Source: Shewanella canadensis (GTDB taxonomy: Bacteria > Pseudomonadota > Gammaproteobacteria > Enterobacterales > Shewanellaceae). From it: DNA of 64,000 nucleotides. Both the position numbers and the translations under genes were made by a program. The stretch lies in assembly GCF_003966225.1 (NCBI RefSeq), contig NZ_RXNU01000014.1, positions 62,001 to 126,000 on the forward strand. Reading direction: 5' to 3'. Below the pieces are notes generated by a model. The model did not search any database. It saw nothing but the letters and a program-made list of their open reading frames with translations, and was not told where the DNA came from. Numbering within the stretch: position 1 is the stretch's first letter; every line of letters starts with the position of its first letter. Below, piece by piece: positions 7,496 through 16,298 of this stretch.

Positions 7496-8239
7496 ATGAT
7501 GAAACTTAAAATGATGTTCGGCCTTGCCGCGCTAGCTTCAACCACAGCATTGGCTGCGGGTCCACAGTGTAACCATGCACAGCTACCATTCCAGCAGATG
7601 ACGCCGGTTCCTTATGACAGCACTCCATATTCGCCAGAAGATACTATGCCAGCCCAGTGTAGCGACCCTATGGTCGAAGCCTATATTGCCGACTGGGAAG
7701 CGGGAAAAATCGATTTTAACAGCATCAAGTCAAATGACAGCATTGCCGTAGATCAGCGCTTCTGTAAGACCATGGACGACGAAGGCAACATCATGGAAGC
7801 CAAGAACTGTGACCTGAAAAATGCTCCGGTTGGATATCTGTGGAAAGAGCTTTCAGACAGCCCAATGGTAATGGGTATCACAAATGGCGGTAAGTCAGAT
7901 CACGCACCACACTTCCACGGTCAACCAGAGTGTTACTATGTGGTTAACGGTGAAGGCAAGACCCTTGCCGACAACAAGTTCCAAACCTTAGGAACGGGCC
8001 AATACTTCTACATTCCCGGGGCCACTATTCACAACACTCCTATCATGAGCGATAAAGGTTTAGGTGTGATGTACTGGTATCCAAAGAATGCACATTTCGA
8101 TGGCTTCAAGTACTACTGGCGTAAAGACGTGAAGAACCTTCGCGTTGCAGAAGAGGCATTCGATCGTGTGGATGAGATCCGTAAACGCGATCTAAACTTA
8201 GGTCCATATGGTACCAACGAAGCTTTCTTCAAGAAGTAA
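7496..8239 (+). CDS. Secreted cupin, DMSP lyase-like (cupin-DLL) candidate
   Basis: 247 residues with a signal peptide (cleavage near LAAG, about residue 22), so periplasmic. A single cupin fold is evident from HAPHFHGQPECYY (residues 136-148) and GQYFYIPGATIH (168-179). His141, Glu145, Tyr147 and His179 have the spacing (+4, +6, +38) I recall for the metal ligands and catalytic Tyr of DMSP lyase DddQ (His125, Glu129, Tyr131, His163). Such enzymes split dimethylsulfoniopropionate to DMS and acrylate. It is shorter than the periplasmic lyase DddY (~400 residues). The promoter element is shared with the flavoprotein at 2932, which could reduce acrylate. Another cupin activity is possible; the lyase call is inference. 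Confidence 0.6.
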   Translation: MMKLKMMFGLAALASTTALAAGPQCNHAQLPFQQMTPVPYDSTPYSPEDTMPAQCSDPMVEAYIADWEAGKIDFNSIKSNDSIAVDQRFCKTMDDEGNIMEAKNCDLKNAPVGYLWKELSDSPMVMGITNGGKSDHAPHFHGQPECYYVVNGEGKTLADNKFQTLGTGQYFYIPGATIHNTPIMSDKGLGVMYWYPKNAHFDGFKYYWRKDVKNLRVAEEAFDRVDEIRKRDLNLGPYGTNEAFFKK

Positions 8240-8253
8240 ATCGTTCATGATCC

Positions 8254-8275
8254 GCGGCCGGGAATCATCGGCCGC
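8254..8275 (+). terminator. GC-rich hairpin after the cupin; remaining intergenic DNA to 8652
   Basis: GCGGCCG (8254-8260) pairs with CGGCCGC (8269-8275), 15 bp past the cupin stop. No T-run follows, so it may be a 3'-end stabiliser rather than a classical terminator. The rest of 8276-8652 shows no convincing gene, only AT-rich DNA likely holding the promoter of the next gene. Confidence 0.4.
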
Positions 8276-8652
8276 AATATCTTCAGCTTACCCGTACACT
8301 ATCTAATAACTGCCGGTACTCACACCGTTCAGATAACTTCTCCGGCTCCTCCTCTATTGAGTCAGTTTAGGCACATAATATATTGGTTAGACTCTCTGAA
8401 CTAAGTCACTTCATTATTCAAATCAAGCCAGTTAACAGATATAGAACAAATATCCCACTCAAACGAGACAAACCAGAGGTAAAATTGCAACACCATAAAA
8501 ACAAAGAGATATTTTATGTGGTGGAGAGAGGAAAAATCAAAACTTAGCTGTATTTCATACGGTAATACCATTCAGTCAGCGTTCAGCTAATGTCACTTAA
8601 TATGCCCTCAACGAAACAAAATAACGATTAATTCTGAGAGTGAGAGCATATT

Positions 8653-9279
8653 ATGAAAAACAGATCTTTAGTTCTGGCAGCAGTAGCAGCAACAGCAATT
8701 TCAGCCCCTACCTTCGCAGCAGATTGGTTTGTCGGTGGTACCGTCGGTGCACAGCAAAACAAGTATGAAGGTTCAGTCACTGTAATCGATCCAATCGATC
8801 CAGGCTTCAATGTTCCTATGACTGGCTCAGAGAAAGAAAACAATGCTGTATACGAACTACGTACCGGTGTTTACTTAAACGACCAGAACCGTGTTTATGG
8901 TACTTACTCTTACAACTCAGATGACTTCGCAAAGCAGCAGAGCTTATTGATGTCATATGACTACCTGGTCGGTTTAGGCGATAGCAATAAGCTAAACTGG
9001 TTCATCGGTGCAACAGCAGGTGTTAACCACGTCAGCCCAGATACAAGCGTGGTCGGCTCGAGCAACAACTTCGTATGGGGTGGTCAAACTGGTTTGATGT
9101 ATAAAATCAATGACAAACTAAGCACAGAAATTGGTTATCGCTACCTTAAGCAAGATTACGATGTATCACACTTTGAGAGTGCAATTTCACCAGCTGCGGC
9201 AACGGGCCCAGGCATTCAAGCTAACATGTCACTCAATGACAGCCAGCAACTGTACCTGGGTGTTGACTACCGTTTCTAA
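8653..9279 (+). CDS. Small outer-membrane beta-barrel protein (OmpA/OmpX-like barrel)
   Basis: 208 residues. The signal peptide ends at TFAA (about residue 22), followed by ADWFVGGTVGAQ, the opening strand typical of the 8-stranded outer-membrane beta-barrel domain. Further strands include LSTEIGYRYLKQDYDV, and the end LYLGVDYRF carries the terminal Phe recognised by the BAM complex. It stands alone with its own terminator (9291-9315). Function is not evident; relatives are structural or adhesion-type surface proteins. Confidence 0.8.
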   Translation: MKNRSLVLAAVAATAISAPTFAADWFVGGTVGAQQNKYEGSVTVIDPIDPGFNVPMTGSEKENNAVYELRTGVYLNDQNRVYGTYSYNSDDFAKQQSLLMSYDYLVGLGDSNKLNWFIGATAGVNHVSPDTSVVGSSNNFVWGGQTGLMYKINDKLSTEIGYRYLKQDYDVSHFESAISPAAATGPGIQANMSLNDSQQLYLGVDYRF

Positions 9280-9290
9280 GCTAATCGCTT

Positions 9291-9315
9291 AAAAGAGCCC
9301 CGCAAGGGGCTTTTT
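9291..9315 (+). terminator. Bidirectional rho-independent terminator
   Basis: AGCCCC (9296-9301), loop GCAA, GGGGCT (9306-9311), then TTTT; an AAAA run sits on the other side. It serves the barrel gene on the plus strand and can also end the antiporter gene that finishes at 9358 on the minus strand. Confidence 0.92.
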
Positions 9316-9357
9316 GCTATGAGAAATATAAAAACTTATCCAACCTCAATTCTTCGT

Positions 9358-10851
9358 TCAGCCCTCTTCCTGTAAAGCCTCTCTTCGAGAAAATTTCCCA
9401 TTGAACCGAGTCAATAACAAGAAAAGCCCAACGGCTGTCATTCCAACGATAAGCCAAACGGCATAGCCAGGCAGATCCAGATTAATCAATTGATAACCCA
9501 AGAGGGACGTGAGAGCTGCGATCATTGCAAAAGGGAGTTGAGTGATAACATGAGAGTGAGGCTCACAACCGCTGCTGGTTGCGCTCAACACGCTGGTATC
9601 TGAGATGGGAGAGCAGTGATCGCCAAAAACGGCTCCGGCCATTACGGCGCTGAGCCCAGGAATCAACATAGTCACATCGACTGCAGAGGCAATTTCGCCA
9701 CCGATGGGGATCATTATCGCAAATGTCCCCCAGCTGGAGCCCGTCGTAAACGCCATCACGGCACACAATAAAAAAGTGCCGGCGAGAAGAAAGTGCACAG
9801 ACAGAAACTGCTCGGCCCAGCCAGCCAATAACTTAGCGACACCTAAATCCTTAATAACGGCGCCGATCATCCAGGTAAAGATTAAAATACCGATAGCAAA
9901 ACTAATGCCCTGAATACCCGCCAATATATCTTTCATCAGCTGACTTAAACTTCGCCCGGAGTGTTTAAGCAATAGGACACAGGTGAGCGTTGCCAATATA
10001 CAGGCATTTCGCATCGAACTACCGATATCGGCATTCGACAGCCAATCGGTGATGCTCCAATGTTCGGACGCCGCGCCTCCCGACCATAGTGTGAACCCAA
10101 TCGAAGCGATGAGCAGTGTTGCCATAGGGACACCTAATAACCAGGGGCTGCCTACCTGCACAGACTCTGAAACCGTATCGGTATTCTTAAGTGACTTAAA
10201 GCCGCTACCAAACCAGGCGGCCAGCAATGACAAACCGATGACAGTAATCGCATAAAAGTTAATTTGAGCCATCTCCATAAATGCCTGTAATGGAGAGACT
10301 GGCAACAAGGTGATCCCAGCCAGTATCGCCATCACATAAGGCCCCCAACTTGAGAAAGGCAGCAATGAACATAAAGGGGAGGCATTGGAGTCAACTAAAT
10401 AGGCGATCTGCTCTTTGGGCATAGCGTAACGTTGACTCAGTGGCTGACAGACATGGCCCACGGCGATACAGCTAAAGATCCCGTCGATAAATACCACCCA
10501 GCCTAAGAAAACGACACCCAACCTCGCCTGCCTGCCGTTTCGAATACGGTGATACAGCCAATCGGCAAACGCATTGACGGCTCCGCCTCGTGCCAGCAGT
10601 TGAGTCATCGCGCCAAGCAGCACCATCGCAATTAACACATTCAAGTGCCAGGATTGCCAACTTCCATCGGCATAGATCTGCTTACCTGCCGTTACTGCTA
10701 AATATTCCAGCGTCATGAAGGGATTAAACAAGGCAATCATAAGGGCCCCGGAGAGTATTCCAACGCCTAAAGCCAGGAGCGTTCGCCTAAGTGTCAGGGC
10801 TAAAATGAGGGTAAGAGCCAAGGGTAAGAGTACGGCAACACTCGTTGTCAT
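9358..10851 (-). CDS. NhaC-family Na+/H+ antiporter
   Basis: 497 residues with about a dozen hydrophobic segments. The GWVVFIDGIFSCIAVGHVCQPL region (residues ~118-140) and the SNASPLCSLLPFSSWGPYV region (~155-175), with GSSWGTFAIMIPIG and GDHCSPISDT further on, are characteristic of NhaC-type antiporters in the ion transporter superfamily. It would act in the inner membrane exchanging sodium (or an organic substrate) for protons. It is alone between the terminator at 9291 and the divergent zapB. Some NhaC homologues are amino-acid antiporters, so the exact cargo is open. Confidence 0.88.
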   Translation of the reverse strand: MTTSVAVLLPLALTLILALTLRRTLLALGVGILSGALMIALFNPFMTLEYLAVTAGKQIYADGSWQSWHLNVLIAMVLLGAMTQLLARGGAVNAFADWLYHRIRNGRQARLGVVFLGWVVFIDGIFSCIAVGHVCQPLSQRYAMPKEQIAYLVDSNASPLCSLLPFSSWGPYVMAILAGITLLPVSPLQAFMEMAQINFYAITVIGLSLLAAWFGSGFKSLKNTDTVSESVQVGSPWLLGVPMATLLIASIGFTLWSGGAASEHWSITDWLSNADIGSSMRNACILATLTCVLLLKHSGRSLSQLMKDILAGIQGISFAIGILIFTWMIGAVIKDLGVAKLLAGWAEQFLSVHFLLAGTFLLCAVMAFTTGSSWGTFAIMIPIGGEIASAVDVTMLIPGLSAVMAGAVFGDHCSPISDTSVLSATSSGCEPHSHVITQLPFAMIAALTSLLGYQLINLDLPGYAVWLIVGMTAVGLFLLLTRFNGKFSRREALQEEG

Positions 10852-11019
10852 TGAAATGTTCCACGAGAAAATAAAGAAGATAATAAGAACAACATCATAA
10901 CACGTACAAAAAAAACACGATTCATACTAAATTTTTGAACATTCAGCATAATTAACTATTCACTACTGTATCTGCACTGATAGAATCACACTACCATCCA
11001 GAAACTACTAGGACTCCCC

Positions 11020-11223
11020 ATGAGCCTTGAACTACTGTCCAAACTGGAGACAAAAATCCAGGCAGCACTCGAAACTATTGAGCTACTAAAAATGGAGCTT
11101 GAAGAAGAGAAGCAGAAAAGTAATAGCCTGACAGAGCAAAACCAACAGTTGAGCCAAGATCTAAATTCTTGGAATGAAAAAGTCACCGGACTTGTTGGCT
11201 TGCTCAATGAAGAAGTGAACTAA
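11020..11223 (+). CDS. zapB: Cell division protein ZapB
   Basis: 67 residues, nearly all heptad coiled coil. The start MSLELLSKLETKIQAAL and the end SWNEKVTGLVGLLNEEV match ZapB of enterobacteria, which forms filaments at the division septum and stabilises the Z-ring through ZapA. It is slightly shorter than the E. coli protein (81 residues). It is a single gene, convergent with the DUF1107 gene 27 bp downstream. Confidence 0.9.
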   Translation: MSLELLSKLETKIQAALETIELLKMELEEEKQKSNSLTEQNQQLSQDLNSWNEKVTGLVGLLNEEVN

Positions 11224-11249
11224 AAAACATCTATAGCATTGGCGAAGAT

Positions 11250-11516
11250 CTAAGCAATCTTCGCTTCGCTACTTTGAGCTTCGATAAGCTCATTCAGCTC
11301 CAGAATTGCCAGTTTCACATTCGGTTGTGTTCGCCTCGGTAATAAAAATCTCCCTTTCTCAAACTCTAATCGACCTAAGTCTTTAACCCAGATCACCCCA
11401 GATAGAAAAATACGCGCGTGCTTAACGATAAGCTTTGGTGCATAGACAGGAAAAACTCTCACATAGCCTCCGACCGCTTTATTATTAATATTTGGATAAT
11501 ACTCTGTCTTCGACAA
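11250..11516 (-). CDS. ytfK: DUF1107 / YtfK-family protein
   Basis: 88 residues. The middle part, KHARIFLSGVIWVKDLGRLE followed by FEKGRFLLPR, aligns with E. coli YtfK ([20 protein letters not shown]). YtfK is described in E. coli as stimulating SpoT and (p)ppGpp build-up in phosphate and fatty-acid starvation (established for the family; not tested here). It carries about 20 extra N-terminal residues. Convergent with zapB. Confidence 0.8.
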   Translation of the reverse strand: MSKTEYYPNINNKAVGGYVRVFPVYAPKLIVKHARIFLSGVIWVKDLGRLEFEKGRFLLPRRTQPNVKLAILELNELIEAQSSEAKIA

Positions 11517-11694
11517 GTCTTTTACCCTTAGAGTTTCATTAAAAATAATTTTTTTTTGGAAAGTTGTAAACCAAGCCTTACTACAGAAAAAATCTCATTG
11601 TCTATCAGACCAATAGCTAGCGAATAACCTTAAATTGACACTTGCCAATAAATTGACTCCCTGTTAAATTAGACTCGTTACTCAGGGTAAAACT

Positions 11695-11749
11695 GAGCCT
11701 GATGGCTCGATGACCGTATTTCTTGCGACCAGGAAATACGGTTTTTTTT
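11695..11749 (+). terminator. Tandem hairpins ending in a strong rho-independent terminator, with no gene just upstream
   Basis: GAGCC-TGAT-GGCTC (11695-11708) is followed by ACCGTATTTC (11713-11722) pairing with GAAATACGGT (11733-11742) and an eight-T run. The nearest plus-strand gene, zapB, ends nearly 500 bp earlier across an oppositely oriented gene. It may end a small RNA starting near the TTGACA at about 11635. The rest of 11517-11694 shows no open frame I trust. Confidence 0.75.
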
Positions 11750-11817
11750 ATGGCTTTCAAAGACAGCATAATCAAATTCACGACAGTAAAGCAGTAAGAC
11801 AACGATTGCCTGAAACA

Positions 11818-11841
11818 TTCGCGGCTAAAGCCGCTCCTACA
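11818..11841. repeat. REP-type palindromic element
   Basis: TTCGCGGCTAAAGCCGCTCC followed by TACA: a GCGGC-TAAA-GCCGC hairpin with the GTAGGAG tail seen on the complementary strand. This form is a well-known REP sequence of Pseudomonas and Shewanella mobilised by REP-associated tyrosine transposases. Single copy here; no transposase gene nearby. Confidence 0.75.
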
Positions 11842-11978
11842 TTTCAAAGACATGTCCCATATGGGGCAGAAGACGGAATGCCGCAACGATGTCGGGAACA
11901 TCATTGGCCATGGCCAATCGACATAGCTCTCAGTTACAACTTTTTGTGACAACTCTTTGTTACAAGAAGTCCAGACAT

Positions 11979-12003
11979 AAAAAAGGAGCCATCAGGCTCC
12001 TTT
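11979..12003 (-). terminator. Terminator of dsbA
   Basis: Read leftward: GGAGCC (from 12000) loop TGAT GGCTCC (to 11985), then six T (11984-11979). It starts about 40 bp past the dsbA stop. Confidence 0.92.
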
Positions 12004-12041
12004 GATCGATATAACAATATACCGTTTACTTCATTACAAGC

Positions 12042-12653
12042 TTACTTCATCGTAGTCAGGTAGTAAGCGATATCGAGAAGCTCATCATATGACTTGATAG
12101 CGCCGGTCTCTACACGGTACTTACCATTAACTACCAGAGCTGGCACACCAGAGATTTGAGCATTGGATGTAGCGCGCTTCATCTGTGACATTTGAGCACT
12201 CACCATAAACGAATTTGCCGCGGCATCGAAATCTTTTCCATCCACGCCATTGGCGATAAATAATAGACGAATGTCGTCACGATTAGTGAAACGTTGTTTC
12301 TTGTCATGTATTGCGGTGAACAGTGCATGCTCAATTTTTGCATCGACTTTTAGCTGATGTGCAACGGCGAAGGCACGTGACATCTCGATACCCATCTCTT
12401 TACCGATAAACTCGACATGGTTCTGCTTAAACGTGACACCTTCAGGCTTATTCGCTTTGATCTTTGGCACTTCAGTCTTAGAAAAATTGTAGCAGTGGCC
12501 ACAATAGAATGAGAAAAACTCTGCAATTTCAGGCTTCGCCGTCGCAGGACCCTGGTTGATTACGGTGTAGTGAACACCCTCTTTGTAATCGGCTGCAATG
12601 GCAGCAATGGGGGCTATCAACATAGCAACGGCAATAAGTAATGCTTTTTTCAT
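12042..12653 (-). CDS. dsbA: Periplasmic thiol:disulfide oxidoreductase DsbA
   Basis: 203 residues from the ATG at 12653, preceded by AAAGGA; the longer frame to 12710 adds 19 residues before the signal peptide and is rejected. The signal peptide ends near AIAAD (about 20). The active site is FYCGHCY with Cys51 and Cys54, CGHC instead of the enterobacterial CPHC, which can change redox potential. The cis-Pro loop SGVPALVV is present near 150-160. DsbA oxidises thiols in exported proteins and is reoxidised by DsbB. It follows srkA as in E. coli (yihE-dsbA). It should matter for the exported proteins of this region, while the haem CXXCH cysteines must be re-reduced for haem attachment. Confidence 0.95.
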   Translation of the reverse strand: MKKALLIAVAMLIAPIAAIAADYKEGVHYTVINQGPATAKPEIAEFFSFYCGHCYNFSKTEVPKIKANKPEGVTFKQNHVEFIGKEMGIEMSRAFAVAHQLKVDAKIEHALFTAIHDKKQRFTNRDDIRLLFIANGVDGKDFDAAANSFMVSAQMSQMKRATSNAQISGVPALVVNGKYRVETGAIKSYDELLDIAYYLTTMK

Positions 12654-12777
12654 GCTTTTATCCTTTATAACTCTAAAGCGAATTCTATTTAATTCATCGG
12701 AGACTAACATAATCTATATTTTGAGAGTATCTCAAGCTTAAAGTTCAATTTTCTGTTACAAAATGAGTTGCTCATGA

Positions 12778-13782
12778 TTAGTAATTGGGTATCAGGCTCA
12801 ACACCGGCTCATCGAGCACGGCTAGCTGCTCTTTAAAAGAGAGGATCTGCTGCTCCCAATACTTCTCTTCCGCATACCAGGGAAAGTTCATCGGGAAGGC
12901 GGGGTCATCCCACCTGCGACTCAACCAGGCATTATAGTGCAGCATTCTCATCGCCCTCAGGGGCTCAATAAGGGTTAACTCTCGGATATCAAACTCACAA
13001 AACTCTTCATAGGCCTCAAGTAAGATCTCGAGCTGAAGTAATCGCTGCGACCGATCGCCGGTTAACATCATCCATAGATCCTGAACCGCAGGCCCCGTAC
13101 GTGCATCATCGAGATCGACAAATCCCGGACCATCTGGCGTCCACAGGATATTACTGGGGTGAAGGTCGCCATGAAGTCTGATCTGTTTATGAGGCTGCTT
13201 AAACCAGATCTCTTTAGATTTTTCTAATACCTGTTCCACGATAGTGAAATAAGGGACGACCAGCGATTGAGGTACATGGCCAGACTCTTTAAGCCAGAGC
13301 AAGGATTCGTCACCCAACATTTGTGGATTAACCACGACTCTATGTTCAAACTTTGCCTGCTGTGAGAATTGATGAATACGGCCGATGAAACGACCGGTCG
13401 CCTCCAACTGCTCCAGGTTATCCACCTCAAATGAGCGACCACCTATCGATGGAAACAGCGCGAATCTGAATCCCTGATAATGGTGCAGTGAACGCCCATC
13501 GATAATCATCGGCGTCGCAATGGGGATCTCTTCATCGACCAACGACTGTGAAAAGTCATGCTCCTCCTGGATCTGCTCATTGCTCCAGCGCTCTGGACGG
13601 TAGAACTTAACCACATAACGAACACCGTTATCACATCGAAACTGGTAGACACGGTTCTCATAACTATTAAGCGCCAATAAACCCGTTTCCGGGTATACAC
13701 CCAGACTCTCAATCGCATCTAAGATCAGATCTGGGGTTAACGCCCGAAAGTGAAAACCTGAACCTTGATTAACTTGACTCAT
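12778..13782 (-). CDS. srkA: Stress response kinase A (SrkA/YihE/RdoA)
   Basis: 334 residues of the aminoglycoside-phosphotransferase-like kinase fold. The catalytic Brenner-type motif LHGDLHPSNILW (about 204-215) and the metal-binding FVDLDDARTGPAVQDLW (about 221-237) are intact; YVVKFYRPERW near 57-67 supplies the ATP-binding Lys. SrkA is a Ser/Thr kinase that counters stress-induced death in E. coli and lies just upstream of dsbA there too. It overlaps the preceding DUF3630 gene by 4 bp (ATGA), indicating translational coupling. dsbA starts about 125 bp after its stop. Confidence 0.93.
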   Translation of the reverse strand: MSQVNQGSGFHFRALTPDLILDAIESLGVYPETGLLALNSYENRVYQFRCDNGVRYVVKFYRPERWSNEQIQEEHDFSQSLVDEEIPIATPMIIDGRSLHHYQGFRFALFPSIGGRSFEVDNLEQLEATGRFIGRIHQFSQQAKFEHRVVVNPQMLGDESLLWLKESGHVPQSLVVPYFTIVEQVLEKSKEIWFKQPHKQIRLHGDLHPSNILWTPDGPGFVDLDDARTGPAVQDLWMMLTGDRSQRLLQLEILLEAYEEFCEFDIRELTLIEPLRAMRMLHYNAWLSRRWDDPAFPMNFPWYAEEKYWEQQILSFKEQLAVLDEPVLSLIPNY

Positions 13783-14072
13783 ATTTGAGACTCCAACAGG
13801 CCAGCTAAGTATTCCAGCACTTCAAATTCGTCATCGTTTTCAACCGATAACCAGCAGATATCACCATAGAACTCATAATTAAGCTGCATATGCGTACCTT
13901 CAAACTCCAGTAACCACTGATGTCTATCGGCTCCCCACTGTCGGTCTAATACACGCGAGTCGCTCGCCAGAGCCAATGACTCGGCAAACTGTTCAAACTG
14001 CTCAAAATCAATAGCGGCCTGAATAGACAGACTCTTAGATTCTGGATTGAGCTGTAATGAATCTAACTTCAT
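13779..14072 (-). CDS. Small conserved protein, probably DUF3630
   Basis: 97 residues, acidic, without signal peptide. It has a WLLEFEGTHMQLNYEFYGDI core and the end DDEFEVLEYLAGLLES. I place it in the DUF3630 family found next to srkA in Vibrio and Shewanella, by memory of the pattern and by context. Function unknown. Its last 4 bp overlap the start of srkA, so the two are one operon. Confidence 0.7.
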   Translation of the reverse strand: MKLDSLQLNPESKSLSIQAAIDFEQFEQFAESLALASDSRVLDRQWGADRHQWLLEFEGTHMQLNYEFYGDICWLSVENDDEFEVLEYLAGLLESQI

Positions 14073-14130
14073 TAAATATGATCTCTTTTAAATCTCTAAT
14101 ACAAATCGGTAAAAATGGGGAGGTTAATGA

Positions 14131-14424
14131 CTAAAAAGACTCGAGTATACTATCGCAAGTCAAGCCGCCGTCCTCGGTAGCAACACACAAGTGACCGCAT
14201 TGAAAGCTGCCAACACCGGAGTCACTTAACCTAATCAAGCCTTTTCCCTTGGCAATGCATTGCTCCGATGTCGCATAGTAGCCCGAAATATTTTCACTCA
14301 AGGTTACCGACTCGGGGATCTCTTTCGAGTCAACATAATAAAACAGTGTCCACTGCGGATCTTGGGTACAAGCCGTCAAGCTTGAAAGCGACAGAAACAA
14401 TAATACCAACCAACGAAAACGCAT
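14131..14424 (-). CDS. Small predicted lipoprotein
   Basis: 97 residues from the ATG at 14424, which has GGAGAG at a proper distance; the frame opens five codons earlier at 14439. An N-terminal hydrophobic segment ends in a lipobox LTAC, so the Cys near residue 19 would be lipidated. Four more Cys (CIAKG, CGHLC, TCD) in the mature part could form two disulfides, fitting the nearby dsbA. I do not recognise the family. Same orientation as the srkA operon but set apart by about 60 bp. Confidence 0.7.
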   Translation of the reverse strand: MRFRWLVLLFLSLSSLTACTQDPQWTLFYYVDSKEIPESVTLSENISGYYATSEQCIAKGKGLIRLSDSGVGSFQCGHLCVATEDGGLTCDSILESF

Positions 14425-14456
14425 AAACTCTCCACTCATTCACGAACTCAGCCCAA

Positions 14457-14483
14457 TAAAAAAGGCGAAACTTAGTTCGCCTT
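14457..14483 (-). terminator. Terminator after the Glu-Pro repeat gene
   Basis: AAGGCGAA (14462-14469) and TTCGCCTT (14476-14483) form an 8-bp stem. Read leftward it is followed by a T-run (A's at 14458-14463), ending the gene that stops at 14554. Confidence 0.85.
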
Positions 14484-14553
14484 ATTTTACACCGCTTACG
14501 CTAATATACCTAAACCACTTAGAATCGCTTGAGTATATTAACTATCTACCTAA

Positions 14554-15348
<795 letters not shown>

Positions 15349-15387
15349 TGTCGTCCACCAGTGATTGACTTTAATCCATAATACCTG

Positions 15388-15458
15388 ACCGACTCATTAA
15401 CGCGAGTTTCAGACCACCTCAAAAACAGCTGAGTAAGACAGTGATTGAATGAGTCGGT
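15388..15458. repeat. 71-bp element with perfect 11-bp inverted ends
   Basis: ACCGACTCATT (15388-15398) and AATGAGTCGGT (15448-15458) flank 49 bp of non-coding DNA between the EP-repeat gene and the DsrE-like gene. It may be a small palindromic repeat family or a folded RNA. No gene is seen in 15349-15676. Confidence 0.55.
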
Positions 15459-15676
15459 ATAAATAATCAGGCTATATCTATTCCATCTGTATATGTACAG
15501 ATAGTAACCGATATTATTAATTCATTCTCTTGCTTTAAATCAAGTATTTATATCTCTTTTTCAAATATGTATCAAAATAAAACGACTTTTATGCCTATTT
15601 CGTCCTTGTGACAAGCCTTCCACTCCATAAATCTGAATTTTGCTACACTGCGTTTTTTCAGATATCGACAGCAAAG

Positions 15677-16036
15677 ATGCAAAATATCCTCATCGTAGCC
15701 CATGAAAGCCCCTATGGAAGTGAAAAACTTTTTAATGCCTTACGTATAGCTATAGCGCTCAAAGAGCAGGAAACTGAAGTTATTAATTTAAAAATATTTT
15801 TAATGTCAGATGCTGTCTATGGCGCAGTGAAAAACCAGGTAACACCAGATCTGAGTTATAACATCCAGCAGATGTTGGACATTCTGATGGCACAGAGTGT
15901 CCCGGTATCCTTATGTAAAACCTGTACCGATGGACGCGGAGTGTCGCAAGAGATGCTAATCGAGGGGGCAATCATAAGCACCTTAGGCAAGCTAACTCAA
16001 TGGACGCTGGATGCAACTAAGATCATGCATATATAG
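15677..16036 (+). CDS. DsrE/DsrF-like (YchN-type) protein
   Basis: 119 residues from the ATG at 15677; an upstream in-frame start at 15608 adds 23 residues that disrupt the fold. The opening ILIVAHESPYGSEKLFNALRIAIAL, the central VYGAVKNQ region and the SLCKTCTDGRGV segment (Cys-x-x-Cys near 80) match the DsrE-like superfamily, whose members act in sulfur relay or as small hexamers of unknown role (E. coli YchN). It is a single cytoplasmic gene. A sulfurtransfer role is possible because Cys is present, but not shown. Confidence 0.8.
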   Translation: MQNILIVAHESPYGSEKLFNALRIAIALKEQETEVINLKIFLMSDAVYGAVKNQVTPDLSYNIQQMLDILMAQSVPVSLCKTCTDGRGVSQEMLIEGAIISTLGKLTQWTLDATKIMHI

Positions 16037-16079
16037 ATAGCACACCATGAGTCACTTTCGCCCTTGTCATCGATTAGAG

Positions 16080-16115
16080 AAAAGGGCTACCAAAGATAAA
16101 CTATCCGCCCTTTTT
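16080..16115 (+). terminator. Probable terminator after the DsrE-like gene
   Basis: AAAAGGGC (16080-16087) pairs with GCCCTTTT (16107-16114), with T's at 16111-16115. The loop is 19 nt, longer than usual. Confidence 0.6.
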
Positions 16116-16174
16116 GTGCAGCTCTTCATACTTTACACATTCTATTTTGTTTCAAGTTGCCTCAAACGCTAAAG

Positions 16175-16197
16175 TACCCTAGTAATTTACTAGGGTA
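16175..16197. promoter_or_regulatory. Perfect 23-bp palindrome upstream of ygbA
   Basis: Arms TACCCTAGTAA (16175-16185) and TTACTAGGGTA (16187-16197) around a single T. It lies 101 bp before ygbA with no T-tract after it, so an operator is more likely than a terminator. It does not match the NsrR, NorR, FNR or CRP consensus forms I know. Confidence 0.65.
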
Positions 16198-16298
16198 TTA
16201 GACGCCTGACCTATTTAAAGGTTTAAACTTAAACGCTAAAATAGTGCCCATAATATATTTATAGTTTCAGTTAGAAAATTAGGTGTTGGAGAATAATA

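Noticed and set aside
8571..8600. Possible further MITE end (TAATACCATTCAG) before the barrel gene
   Set aside because: Match to the 43595 terminus is too short and interrupted to support.
11617..11952. Opposed reading frames of 111 and 79 codons between ytfK and dsbA
   Set aside because: They overlap each other, cross the terminator and the REP element, show no plausible ribosome sites and have low-complexity, unprotein-like composition.
11517..12041. Spot 42 RNA, because dsbA and srkA are near spf in E. coli
   Set aside because: The conserved start and the pyrimidine-rich regulatory segments of Spot 42 are absent, and polA/engB are not adjacent.
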